From Rostratula benghalensis (Eukaryota > Chordata > Aves > Charadriiformes > Rostratulidae): a stretch of DNA of 64,000 bases. Shown here in pieces: positions 40,601 to 52,600 of the stretch. The stretch spans positions 3,906,731 to 3,970,730 of the forward strand of contig VXAI01000046.1 of the NCBI GenBank assembly GCA_013399305.1. The letters run 5' to 3'. Under the pieces are notes generated by a model. It saw only the letters and a program-made list of their open reading frames with translations. It made no database searches and was not told where the DNA came from. The position numbers and the translations under genes are program-made. Positions within the stretch are counted from its first letter, which is position 1. Every line of letters starts with the position of its first letter.

Positions 40601-43600
40601 AAGCAGCACCAGCTGAGAATACCACTCCTGGCTCACTGCTTGGGTTCAGAGAGCAAAGCCATCGCTCAAAGTGCTTTACAGGCCTTGATCTTGATTGTCC
40701 CTTTTGGCTGTCAGTACCACCACACAATGGTATCCAGCATGCCCTTCAAACAAGTAAGTACAATAAAGAAACAGTTTACTTGAAGAGATACCATCCAATC
40801 TATCAATCCATCCTGTCAATCCCAGTACACATGTCTTTCGGTAGGGAACAGTCTCTGCCAGCAACCGTCGATCTCATGGCAACTCCTTCTCCCACGTCCC
40901 CAACTCACTTGATTTCGGTACTCCATTGCTTAAGTGAGAAATTGATGGCACTTGGCTGGACTGGTGCAGGTTGGGAAGCTGCTTGTTCACCCACCAGGTC
41001 TGTAGGACAAGTCTCCACAGCTAGAATATTTCTAGCTCTCTCTGCTGAAGCATTTTGACTTAGGATACTCAAATCTAGTTAAAAATAAAAAAGAGAGAAA
41101 GAGAGAGACAAAGAGAAAAAGACAAATAGGCAAAACTTTCCGTAAGTAATATTTCAATAGTGGCTATATAAAGTCATATAATACTAATTCTGATAGTAAT
41201 GTAGTTAGGTTTTTGTTTTAAATTGCAACATAACTTCATAACAATGCTCTGTTCAAACAAACTTTAAAAACAGGAAGGTGTTTTCCTCAGTGAGCTCTTA
41301 CTGCAGCCACATACTTCTGATAACAGGATCTTGTATGATGCTCATAAAGCATTATTGCCCCAGTGATTTACAATCTCAATTAGTCAATATTGAGTCATCT
41401 AGTTTAAGCAGCTGTAAAGTCATAAAAATTCACAGTGTCCAGGGAATTAGTTACATGAATCCACAAAACCACCTTGTCAAACAGACTGGTTTATCAGAAG
41501 TCTCAAGTCAGGAAGACTGCCACAAGAATACTGAGAGACAGCTTTCAAGGTGTGCTTCATCCTATAAGTTATTGATCCCAGAAGTGCCACTGCTGGGTTG
41601 TACAGACTTGAGCCAGCTCTGCACAAATCCAGCCCAGGCACTCCCAGAGCTGACAACATGAGCACAGGCACTGCAGACACACCACTGACATACTGGACCC
41701 GCGAGGAATTATTAGCTCTGGTTCAGCTGGATGCAGCTATACCTCAAGCCATCCAGCCAAACTCTTTGCACTTCAGCATGTGAACAGATGGGGCACAGGG
41801 CCATGTGGACACGCAGCTCAGGCCCCACACTGCACACACACCACCCAACTCATGCAGGCTCTGCACGCCTCCACAGCAACCAGCCAAGAACCGGTGCTAG
41901 CCCGGAGCCAGAGCTCATCAAGTCCAGAGGACGCAAGCTGATCCAACAGAGCCAGGCCAGTCTCCAACACCCCACACTGTCCAATGTGCACTGTAGAATC
42001 AGTAGTGTATGTTACCTCAGTGTTTCCATTGTCCTGGATAGCTTCCTTTCCCCCTCACCCCTCCTCAGGCCAGCAGAGGGAATAGGAAACACAGAGTATG
42101 GAACATACTACGCATAGCAAAAGCGCTGTAGATAAGCATAAAGTCATTTACGGCTTTCTACAAAAACTCTGAAGTTAATAACAAGCTCAAACGCTTCTCA
42201 GTATCAGTCACAAAGTACTGAAGGGAATTAAAAACTCTGGAGAACCCCCTCAGATCGAGTCAGCAGTTACATTAGACAGTAACATGGTGGACGGGCTTCT
42301 GACTTAAATAATTCTCTGCAGGAAGGGAAAAACCCTGGGAAATCACAATACCCTTTTTTATCACTTGTGAGCCTTTCACTCCCTTCTGAGGATTACTTGG
42401 CACTGGTAGCAACACCTTCGTTAAGCAAGCTGTACCCTCCAATCACTCAGCAGATGGTTACTTTCATGTATCTCATACAAAAGACTAGAAGTAGAAAGAG
42501 AGAACATTTTGTGATTATCAAATGTAAGAGATTGCTGACACTAAAAATTTCTCAAACTCTTGAAAAATAGTATCTGAAACAGAAGTATTTCATGTCATGT
42601 TTCAGATAAACAAATAACACTGCTTTCACTTATTTTATGAACAGTGCTGAAAGCAACTTCTTCAGTGCCTTAGCAGCCAAATAAAACTCCAAATTCCTTT
42701 GGACCTTAGCAGTTTGAGCTGAACAAAATTCAGCAAAGAAGTTAGATAAAACTAAATTTTGATAAAATTAACTAATAAAGGGGAAAGATAATACAACAGG
42801 TTTCATCTGGAAAAAAATAATAATAACAAAAAAAGAAACAAAACCCAAACCAACCCCTGCACCTCCCAAAGAAAGAAAGGAAACACCACACCAAAACTTA
42901 TGGGCACCCAAAACCGGGCTGGATTACTAACCTACTTTCTTACTTCCAGGTTGTTTCATCTTCCATCTGTATCATTTGACAAGACTACAAAGTCTCTTTA
43001 GAGTCTGGCCCAGGTAAATGAGTTGCTCAAGGTCTGTATTTCTCATGAATGCATCTCCTCTAAGACAGATGTTGGTGAGTCTGGCTGACCCTTCCCTGAC
43101 TTCCTGAGGCTGCTCATTGTACACGACCCCCTGTTACACCAGCTGATGGGTTACAGGTACGGACCGCACAGTGGATACAGCCCAACAACATCATGAGGTT
43201 AATAATGCAATCACCATAAAAAAAAAAAAATAATCATCTTGTTTTTCAACTTACCTCAAAACACAACAGACTTATAAATACGCAACAGGTCATTTTTTAT
43301 TAATGCAAATGAAGAGTTGAGGAACAGCATAACTACGAACTGAAATTATAAAAAACTGTATTAACATTCAATCAATTCCAAGAAGAACATCCGGTATCTT
43401 ATGAAAAATAAATCATTTACTTGACTTTCATGGTAGTAAGAGAGCTCCATGACAAATCCTACAGAACCATTTTTGTAGCACTACCTTTCCCACAGGCCAC
43501 TTTGAGAAATATTTTACAGTATTTTTCTCTGCCTTGAAAATTCCTAAAAACTTGTCAAGCCTGATCCATAAAACAGGACCTCAGCTTTACTTGCATTCCA

Positions 43601-46600
43601 GTTAGAGCAGATTTCTAAACTGGTGGGGAGAAGGACAAGAGGACAAAACAGGCCAGATTCTACAGTGAGCAGGTCTGTTTCTGAAGACAGACTACTTCCC
43701 CATTTAAAACATTACTGATAGCATTTGTACTCAAGCACTAGCAAAACAAACCTATTTATATGCTCCACTAGAAAGCACATCATCAAATGAACATTCACCT
43801 TTTTTTTTTTTAAAACAAGAGACATGAGACATATACCTTAGTCATCAACATGCAATCAGAGCATAAAAGTCACCCGATTCTACAGGAAGCTTATCAAATA
43901 CTTGTTTAAAAAGAAGAAACAATTATCATTCATGTTCTTTGCCCCTTCCACAGAATAAATCCCTACTTAAACTCTCCACCTGTTAATTAAGTCATCATTG
44001 TGACTGGTCCCCCAAAATGTGATTCTCTAGCCAGTTTCAAATTATACATAACGCAGTTTACCTGCGGTCTGTCCCTGAAAGGGATGGGTCTACTCAGCCT
44101 ACGCATTTCACCTTGACCTTCCTTGCACTGGATTTAATAACAATGAAGTAAAATGGCAAAATCACGCAAATGGGTGCAGCCTGCTGATACAGAACCCCCC
44201 CCAACAATTTACAAGAAAGGTGATCAGTCATCTAAAGCGACTGGATGATGGTGGCTAGGTCTGATGCAAAACAGGAGTGAGGGAACAGCACCTGCAGTGC
44301 TGCAGTGACAGAGGGTTATGTCACGTTGTACCTCAGCTCTGAGGGAAGGAGCACAAACAAGAACCAACAGAGATTTCGGGCCAAGTCACATATTACAGTT
44401 GATCAGATCCAACAGTCTTCTGCCAAAAGAGGGCAGTCCTGCCCATCTTCTACTCTGCCTTCCCGTATTTAGTGTTTTGTCCTCTCCCTTCCATCAGCTC
44501 TGGAAGTCACCTGATCACACAGTAAACATAATCCACTCATTAATCTAGCAGGAACAAGAAAATGAAAAAAAAAATAATCTTCCTTTTTGGCTAACTTTTG
44601 GTTTTTTGGCTCGACCAACTCAGCACAGGGTGAGACAAACACCACAGAAGGCAAAAAGGGAGACTAAAGAGCAGAAAATGAGAGGCTGACAGTAAGAAGG
44701 CAAAGGTTTGAAAGAGCAAACTGTTACCCTTTCCACCACCAAGGAGCTGTCAGATCTCTGCACACCAATAGTGGTGTCCTTGCAGCACACGGTTTGACAA
44801 GCTGCTAACCAGGCTGTCTGCTGCCAGAAAGGTGGTCTCAAACCATCCTGCCTTTGCATTCCCAACAAATCCCTTGGGCCCATCCTGGCACCCTTCTGTC
44901 CCTACAGTAAACCACTTCAGGAAGCTACACTGGCCAAAAACTAACTTGCAGAAAGACACATTTCCCACCAGTTGCACTCCCTGCATGGGCACGAGGATGG
45001 GTGAGACCAGCCCCAAGGCTTCACCCAGAAGGCAGAGAGCTGGCCACTCTGTGAAGCGGTGCCGAGCTGTTAGATCGGTGTAGGTGGAACATCAAGCAGA
45101 GCCCCTACAAAAGCACAGGCTCTCAAGCCAGCTGTTGTTGAGCAAGCAGCCACAGGCAGGCTGCTCTCAAATGAAACCAGTAAACTGGGTTAGAGGACAG
45201 TAACTGCAGCATGGGATCTGAACTGGGGGAGGGGAGAGGAGGGCAGGGAAGATGACAGCTTAACATTTCTGGGTTTAAGCGTGAGCAAACTGTAATCAAC
45301 AGAATACAAAATCTGTTGATGAAATAGATCTGACCTTAAGACTCTGTATAAACCCAAGAGAGCTTTACTAACATGTCTAACTTGGCATAGAACAGGATTT
45401 TCCTCTGTCTTACTTACAGATAACAGAAAGCAGTGAGGAATCCATTTCTGTAAATATTCAAGAATAAAGCAATTCAAAAGTGCCTGAGCAATGCAGTAAA
45501 AAATGCAGAATAACTACATATAATACACCAATACATTTTTATAACTCTGGCACTAATAGTTCCACCACACCATACTTTTTCAAGAACAAAGCATGGACGT
45601 TCAAAACACAAAATACACCCATTCCCATTAAAAACTGGAGTTTACGTCTCAGGAGGCTTCACATGTCAGGCTTTTAAGACATTGCCACCACTAAGAGACA
45701 ATTTATCTATCCTAAACTGTACTTTGCCACTTAATGAAACGTATAAGATTATAATAAAAAACCCTAATCTGTAGGACTACTCCATCTTACTTCATTTCTG
45801 CTAATCTGTTTTTTAAAGAATCAACAGGTTTCGGAAGCAATATGAAACCTCACATAAGATGACATACATGTTAAACAATTTTAGCATCATCACTATGTGC
45901 AAGGTGTACACAGAGTTACTTGGTAACAAGATGTGTCAAAAGATTTCCTAAGATTCTTCCCTACCCGAGTACTACCTGTTGTACTGATGAACTGACACTG
46001 ACCAGAAAACATGCATTCCATTTTCACTCAAATGTTCAACCTACCAGGGTTGTCTTTGGCAACAAGACCTTTGGAAAAGTCACTGGGCGTAGGGGAGGTT
46101 CGGCTGTCCCTTTTTGCTGCGTCCAGGTTATTACAATATTCCCACCTCTTCTGTTGCAGCTCCTGAAGCCAGTATGTCATATCCTGACGAGTTGCAGCCT
46201 ACAACACAGAAACACAGCGCTGATGAGATCGCTGCATGAGTTTGGTGCATCAATACAGTCATTCCAAGTGCAATAAAAAAACCCTAACCCAGATAATTAG
46301 CAGAGCAGCAAGGTATCATCACCCCAAACCAATATGGCTTAAAAGAAACCACCAATGTAGTAGGCTGTGCACACATACACATCCCTGGCTTTCATGCCAA
46401 AACCATCTCCCATTAGAAGTAGTCACATGCATTTTTTTTCCCCTCCAGTTTTACACTCAAACATGAGCAAAGGCAGCAGCACCATCTTCTATTTTACCCA
46501 CAAAGTACTGTTTAAGCACATAACTACAAATCTGTATTAGGAAAAAAGGTCCCATATACCCTGAGGAAGAGTCACATTTTCTTTTTTTAACTTGCTTCAT

Positions 46601-49600
46601 TACCAGCAGAAGCCAACAAATTAATAATGTACTGTAATGCCTCCTACTTTAATGACTACATCTACATACTGTATTCCTTAATGATCCCTTGAACTACCTA
46701 GCTCCTATAGAAACATCATATTTAAAAATAAAAATAAAAAAATCAACCCCAACATGAACATTTAATTTGTGAGCTTGCAATCATTAACGTGAATAGATAA
46801 TAATTGAGCAAGAATTCAAACCCATCTTTATGCTCCAGTAAGAATTACAGCTATTAGAGTCATTTCAAAGTGTGTCAAATGAAAACCTACGAGTCTCAAC
46901 AGGAGACAAAGTGATGGTGACTGACACTGCAGGTGCTCTCTCAGAAAACTCATTTTTATTCCAGCATCCATCTTCCAACACTGTCTGGAACTACCACCTG
47001 ACACCAGTGGGAGAGTACTCAGGAACAAAGTGAATGTTTGTGAAGAGACACTCACCCGAGTCCTTCAGCTTGTAAGCACACAGAGCACTGACCTTTAAGC
47101 CAGCCTTTCTCCTACATTCTCCCAAAGTGCTTGGTGGCATTACCAATGAAAAACCCTTATTACTTGGGCAAATGACCGTGTTTACTCTTTGAACAACTTG
47201 ATTTCAAACAGCTTCCTGTTCTGCTTATCACAACTGAAGAGGGTTCCTGTGCAGGGCATTGCTGCGAAAGAATGAAGGACAATGAACACCACAGATGCCC
47301 TTACAAAGGTAATATACTACGTGCTGGATAAAGCACATAAATAATACATATTTGTCTTCATTTTTGAAACGAGAACACTTTTGTGCTAGTCAAGCTGAAG
47401 GTCCATTTACCACCACAGTTTGACCCCAAGAGCAGCTAATTACAAGACAGAGCATAAGCAATCAGCCAACAAGAACTGATGCTGCCCCAGGGTGCTCTCT
47501 CTGGCTCATCAACCTCCCATCTTAGCATTTGCCAATTACAGATACATTTTTATTTTATGAGTCAGCTTCTTGTACCCGTATGAGCTTTAACATCCACAAT
47601 GTCCTACAGCAAATGGCCCCGAAGCACCGTGAAAGGAAGTTCATCAGAAAACAGGCCCAGTTATTCCTGGAGCTGCTGCTCCCGTTCCTCTCAGTACATC
47701 ATACACGTGATGAGACGACATGAGATACGCAAACCAAGTAGATGTTCATAAATGAAATCAAGTAGTGAAATAAACCCAACAGCGATACAGGAAGACACAG
47801 CAGGTTCACTCTTCTCAGTTGGTAAGAAAGATATCTAAGCATGATAATCCTGATCTGAACTGGAAATTAGTTTTCTATATTTATTCTGGCTTGCTCATAG
47901 GAAACTGGAGGAAAACATTTCTGTCATAGAAGAAAAAAAAGACACAAGAAAACAATAGTTTAGAAGTGTCTATGAGGTTTCCCAGAAAGTGTCAAAGCAC
48001 TAAACACTGGGAAACATCCATCCACACAGCCATCGCTGCCAGTCTTGGAATGACCACAACAGCAGGCTTTAAGCTTACAGACTCCAGTCACTTTTTGCAA
48101 AGAATAAACATCTCCCATTTCTAGCATAAAAGTATTTCCTTTGGAGTTTTATCCAGTGGCAAGTCTTCATTTCTGGTAACTTTGAGAGCCTATTTTTCTT
48201 TAGACAGACTTGCACACAGGCCTCGTAAAGCCATGGTTTGCTGTGCTCCAGCAGAAAACCACCAAGAATTCACCGAGCTTCCACCAACACAGGATGCAGA
48301 ACTGGAGCGGTTCTCCTTGCTACCACAACACAGCTAATGAGGCAATTCACCAGGAGTCAATTTTAGTTATACCTACAATTAACTTCTGCCCTTAACTACC
48401 AACTTAATGAGCCTTTTTCACAATTTGTCCCGTTATCCTCTCTCCAGCACTCTTTAGCAAACCATGAGTGGATGTTACTGGAGTTGCTCCTTGCTGTTGC
48501 TTTTAAAATCCCAATTGCGCGTGTTCTCCGCTGAGCAGCACATACACGTCCTCAGTCTATGAGCAATTCCCAAGAATTACTCAGTACCTTGCCTGTTCCT
48601 TGGCTGCCTTTCCTTCCCATACATAGTTTCCCTTCTCTTATGGAGTCTTACGCTCCTCTTGAACAGCCGAGTTTACATTGGCATCTTAATTATCTACTTC
48701 ACAAGTAAAAGAGTATCCTGAGAATCTCTGTTCAGATGAGTTTTGTTTAAACAAAATTAGTCTTTGAAGCTTGTTGTTTGATATGAACTTATTTTTATAT
48801 ATAAAAAAAAAGAAAACAAAATACCACACAGGGAATATTTTAAGTCTCCCTCTTCCCCTATTCCTAAACAACGGACAAATTTGCAAACTTTTTAAAATTC
48901 ACTTTACCTGTCAGAGAAAGGAACACTTCCATGCTCATCCCAGTTCTCACAACTTCTCTGCGTATTCAGCAAGTGCCCACCATGTGAGACAGAACATTCA
49001 GCTACACACACCATTGATCACAACTCACAAAAATTCCTTATTTGTATTAGCTATTGCATGCGGCTGCAGTAAGAAAGAACCTTAGCTAGTCACATTGCCA
49101 TGGAGGCACTTCTTTGCAAAGAAAATACACCATAAATTTTATCTGAACTGGTGTGAGATAAGAAATTCCCATGGCAAACCCACAGTAGCAACAAAAGACA
49201 ATGTGAGCGAAGAAACACACAGTCCCACATATTTGTCAACAGAAACTAGGGAAAATAATGATTAATTGCTTAAAACCATTCTCCCGCTAAGGATGCTGCA
49301 GGACGCACACGTGATGAAAACAGGAATTTTGGGGAACACGACTACCCAGTGGCATCCTCTGCGTGGACCCTCTGGAGGTGCCCATACAGCAGTATTAAAC
49401 CCCTTCAGGAAGAGTCCAAACAAATACAACAAGTAAACCTGCCACTATAAGGAAATGCATGAAAATTCTTGCCACAATCTTCTTCTGAACACAGACTGAC
49501 TCTCCCTCAAGCATTGTTGTATGAGGAAACATCACCAGAAAGTTTGCATCTAAGATTTACTAATCCTGCAATGCTCAAACAGTGGATGGAGCAAACAGGA

Positions 49601-52600
49601 GTCAGATGGCTTTTTCTCGAAGGCAGCCCAATTTTTAATCAAAGCCTTGTAACCAATCATGAGAAAAAGAAAAAAAAAAGGGAAGAAAAAAAAAATATCA
49701 TCTCAGAAAACAAATCCCCTCCACTGCTAAAACACCTTCTAAGCTGAGCTAGGCCCTAAAACAACACTGTTTAAGGTTGAGCCTCCATTATTAATCACTG
49801 CCACATCCTTAAAAATTACTGACAAATTACAGTAAAAGCTCTTAAATAATTCTGATTTCAGCAAGTTTGGCATCCAATACTTCCCAGGATCTGGGCTTCA
49901 AAATCTACATCATCTGGAACGCTTACTACTCAGTCAATAATCCAGAAAAATGTTAGGTTTTTTTTTTTCTTTGAGAAGGCTGCACAATTTCTGTTCCCGC
50001 CGACTCCCAATTCCCCACTCTTCCCAAAGTTCTCCACACATAATTAGACACACAGTCTACCCTCACTGGTCAGTGTTTCTTTGTTCCAAAAGCAAAGGAA
50101 CTGTGTCACTACGAGACACTGCTTTAAAAATGACATCTCTTGATTCATTTTTATATATACATTCATAATGCTAATTCTTTTCCCCCTTAGGGACAGACCT
50201 CACTGTGCAAACACAGGCAAACACTCACTTGCTTGTTTTACCAGCATTTTGTGCTACAGTGACTATTTGCAGGATCAGGTCCTTTCCATGAAAACATTCT
50301 CAAACATAAGCTATCCATAATTCATAAAGCACGCTTTTTCTCTCCTCTTCTTTACCTGAAGTGACAGCAGATGTTAACGTGCATGTTAAATGGAAAAGCT
50401 GTTTATACACACTTAGCCTCTTCTAATTGACTTTCACTGTTGAAAATGGATAGAAAAAATCTACAATCGCACCCATGTCAGGTTGGTTATCTACATGTCT
50501 ACATTATGAACAATTTGATTTATACATTGTAGCCATTCCAGCCTATTTTTCCCCAAAACTATTATCAAACCAAGAACCAAACCTTAAGTGTATCATACAA
50601 TCCTCCGCTCCCATTAAATGACAAAGACCAAGAAAGCCAGATGATGAAATCATTACATGAACAAACAAACTGAGGCATTATGAAGAAATAATGCATTCCT
50701 CAGCAGCGCCATCATTTCAATCTGGAATTCCAGTAGCTTATTTCTTACTGCTCTTCACAGCTTAGAACAGTGACTGGGAAAGACAAAATCACGAGATTTG
50801 GAAAATTTGAACAAGCAGCAAATTGAGGAAAACAAGGCATGTGAGCTAGACGGTGAAGACTACATTTGACTTGACTTTCTTCCTCGTGCCCTGTGTGTAA
50901 TGTTTTCTTGATAGTTTAAATCACCTTTCTTCCCCCCCCCCCCNNNNNNNNNNNNNNNNNNNNNNNNNNNNNNNNNNNNNNNNNNNNNNNNNNNNNNNNN
51001 NNNNNNNNATCTTGGATTCATTCTTATTTGTATTTCTACCTAATTTAGCTGACAGATGTTTTCAAAGGTCATAAAGACCTATCATGCTGGATAGAAGAAC
51101 ATTGATTCCAGCTGCAAAAGCCTTACTCTTGGTGAATCACACAGCCGCAAAAGGCCAGCTGGTCCTGCAATATCCCTCAAGATTTGCATTAATTCCTTAT
51201 TTATTATAGCAACATCTATAGTGTAATAGCATTGTTACAGACAATCACGTGGCCATTTTAAGGCAAGCATCATTATAAGAGGTAGAAGATACAAAATTAT
51301 TGATTTTTTACTATTAATTACAGAAATGACCTTGACTTCCTCAACTGGCACCTTTTCTCTATCCCCACAAGAGAAACATGATGAGAGCTCCAGTCAATGG
51401 AGGTCCTTTCCTTGAGAGCAGATGCAAAAAGTGAACACAGAAAGGACAGGCAGAGCAGTAACACCACAGACTAAAAGACACCAAGAAAACCATGAAAAAG
51501 GAAAGCCTGTTCCTTACAGGCGTACATTGGTGTTGACTATGATTTGTATCTTCTTGACTGCAGAAGACACACGAGGATGCTGCTAGAGCACTGTTTGCCA
51601 GACTGGTTACCTATCACACAGGTGACATCTATTTCCCACTATAATCCTAAACATAAGTTACACATTTCTCAACAGGAGGCTTCCTATTAAAAAAAAAAAA
51701 AAATCATCAAAATGAAACGCTCATTATGTATTTTCCTGGACATTTCCAAATAAAAATCACTAGATATTAACTGAAAGCAAACAGACCAAACCCCCTAAAT
51801 GATCAAAACCCCAAAGCTTACACTAAATCCACAGGTTAACTTCAACAACAGCATTCAGAATATAAAGGCAGGCTCATGGAAAGCGGTAAAAACTTTGGTT
51901 ATGGCTATGCAAAGAAAAAGGTAGTTTTTTCCAACGACTTCATGCAAGACTGCTGACTACACTGCTTTTCCCTAGACAAATATAGTGAAAAATCATTATC
52001 ATATTATTTTCCAGTTAAATAACTTGCTTACTTGTTATCAAAATATGTTAATGATTTGGGTTTTTTTGACAAACATTTGTATTTATCAAAACAATATTGA
52101 AAAGCTTTGTACAATCACATTCTACAATCTCAGCATTTATTGTCATGACTCAAATCTCCCCCATTAAACAAGCATATGAGAATGATATTTTCCAACATTC
52201 AACAGAATATTCTGCTGTTTTACTTCAATAATTTTAAGGATTATTTATACTCTTATATTAGGGATCTTGCTACAAAAGAAGGCTGTTCACATGAAAACTC
52301 ACACTCAGTGCACAAGAACGTTCCTTAGAAAAAAATACATGCCTTAAGAGCAATTAAAAATAATGGATATTCAGGAAAAAGTGTTTCTTTTTTATTAAGT
52401 GGAAGTGGTTCCTTGGCTTTTTTTTTTTCCTTCCCTAGACATGACAATAAAGGAAAGATATGTTAAGACAATCCTAATATTTACCTCTCGTCCTAGAAAA
52501 GTCCGGGTCGGTACACAGACAATGCGATAAAGTTGCCTCTCCTACTATCAGGAAACTATTTTCCCTCCTCCTCTTCCTTCCTCCCAAAGCAGCCTAGACG

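Noticed and set aside
41278..42117. Overlapping plus-strand frames of 127 and 128 codons in intron 2
   Set aside because: No domain, no promoter, no convincing splice sites, and composition like the surrounding intron.
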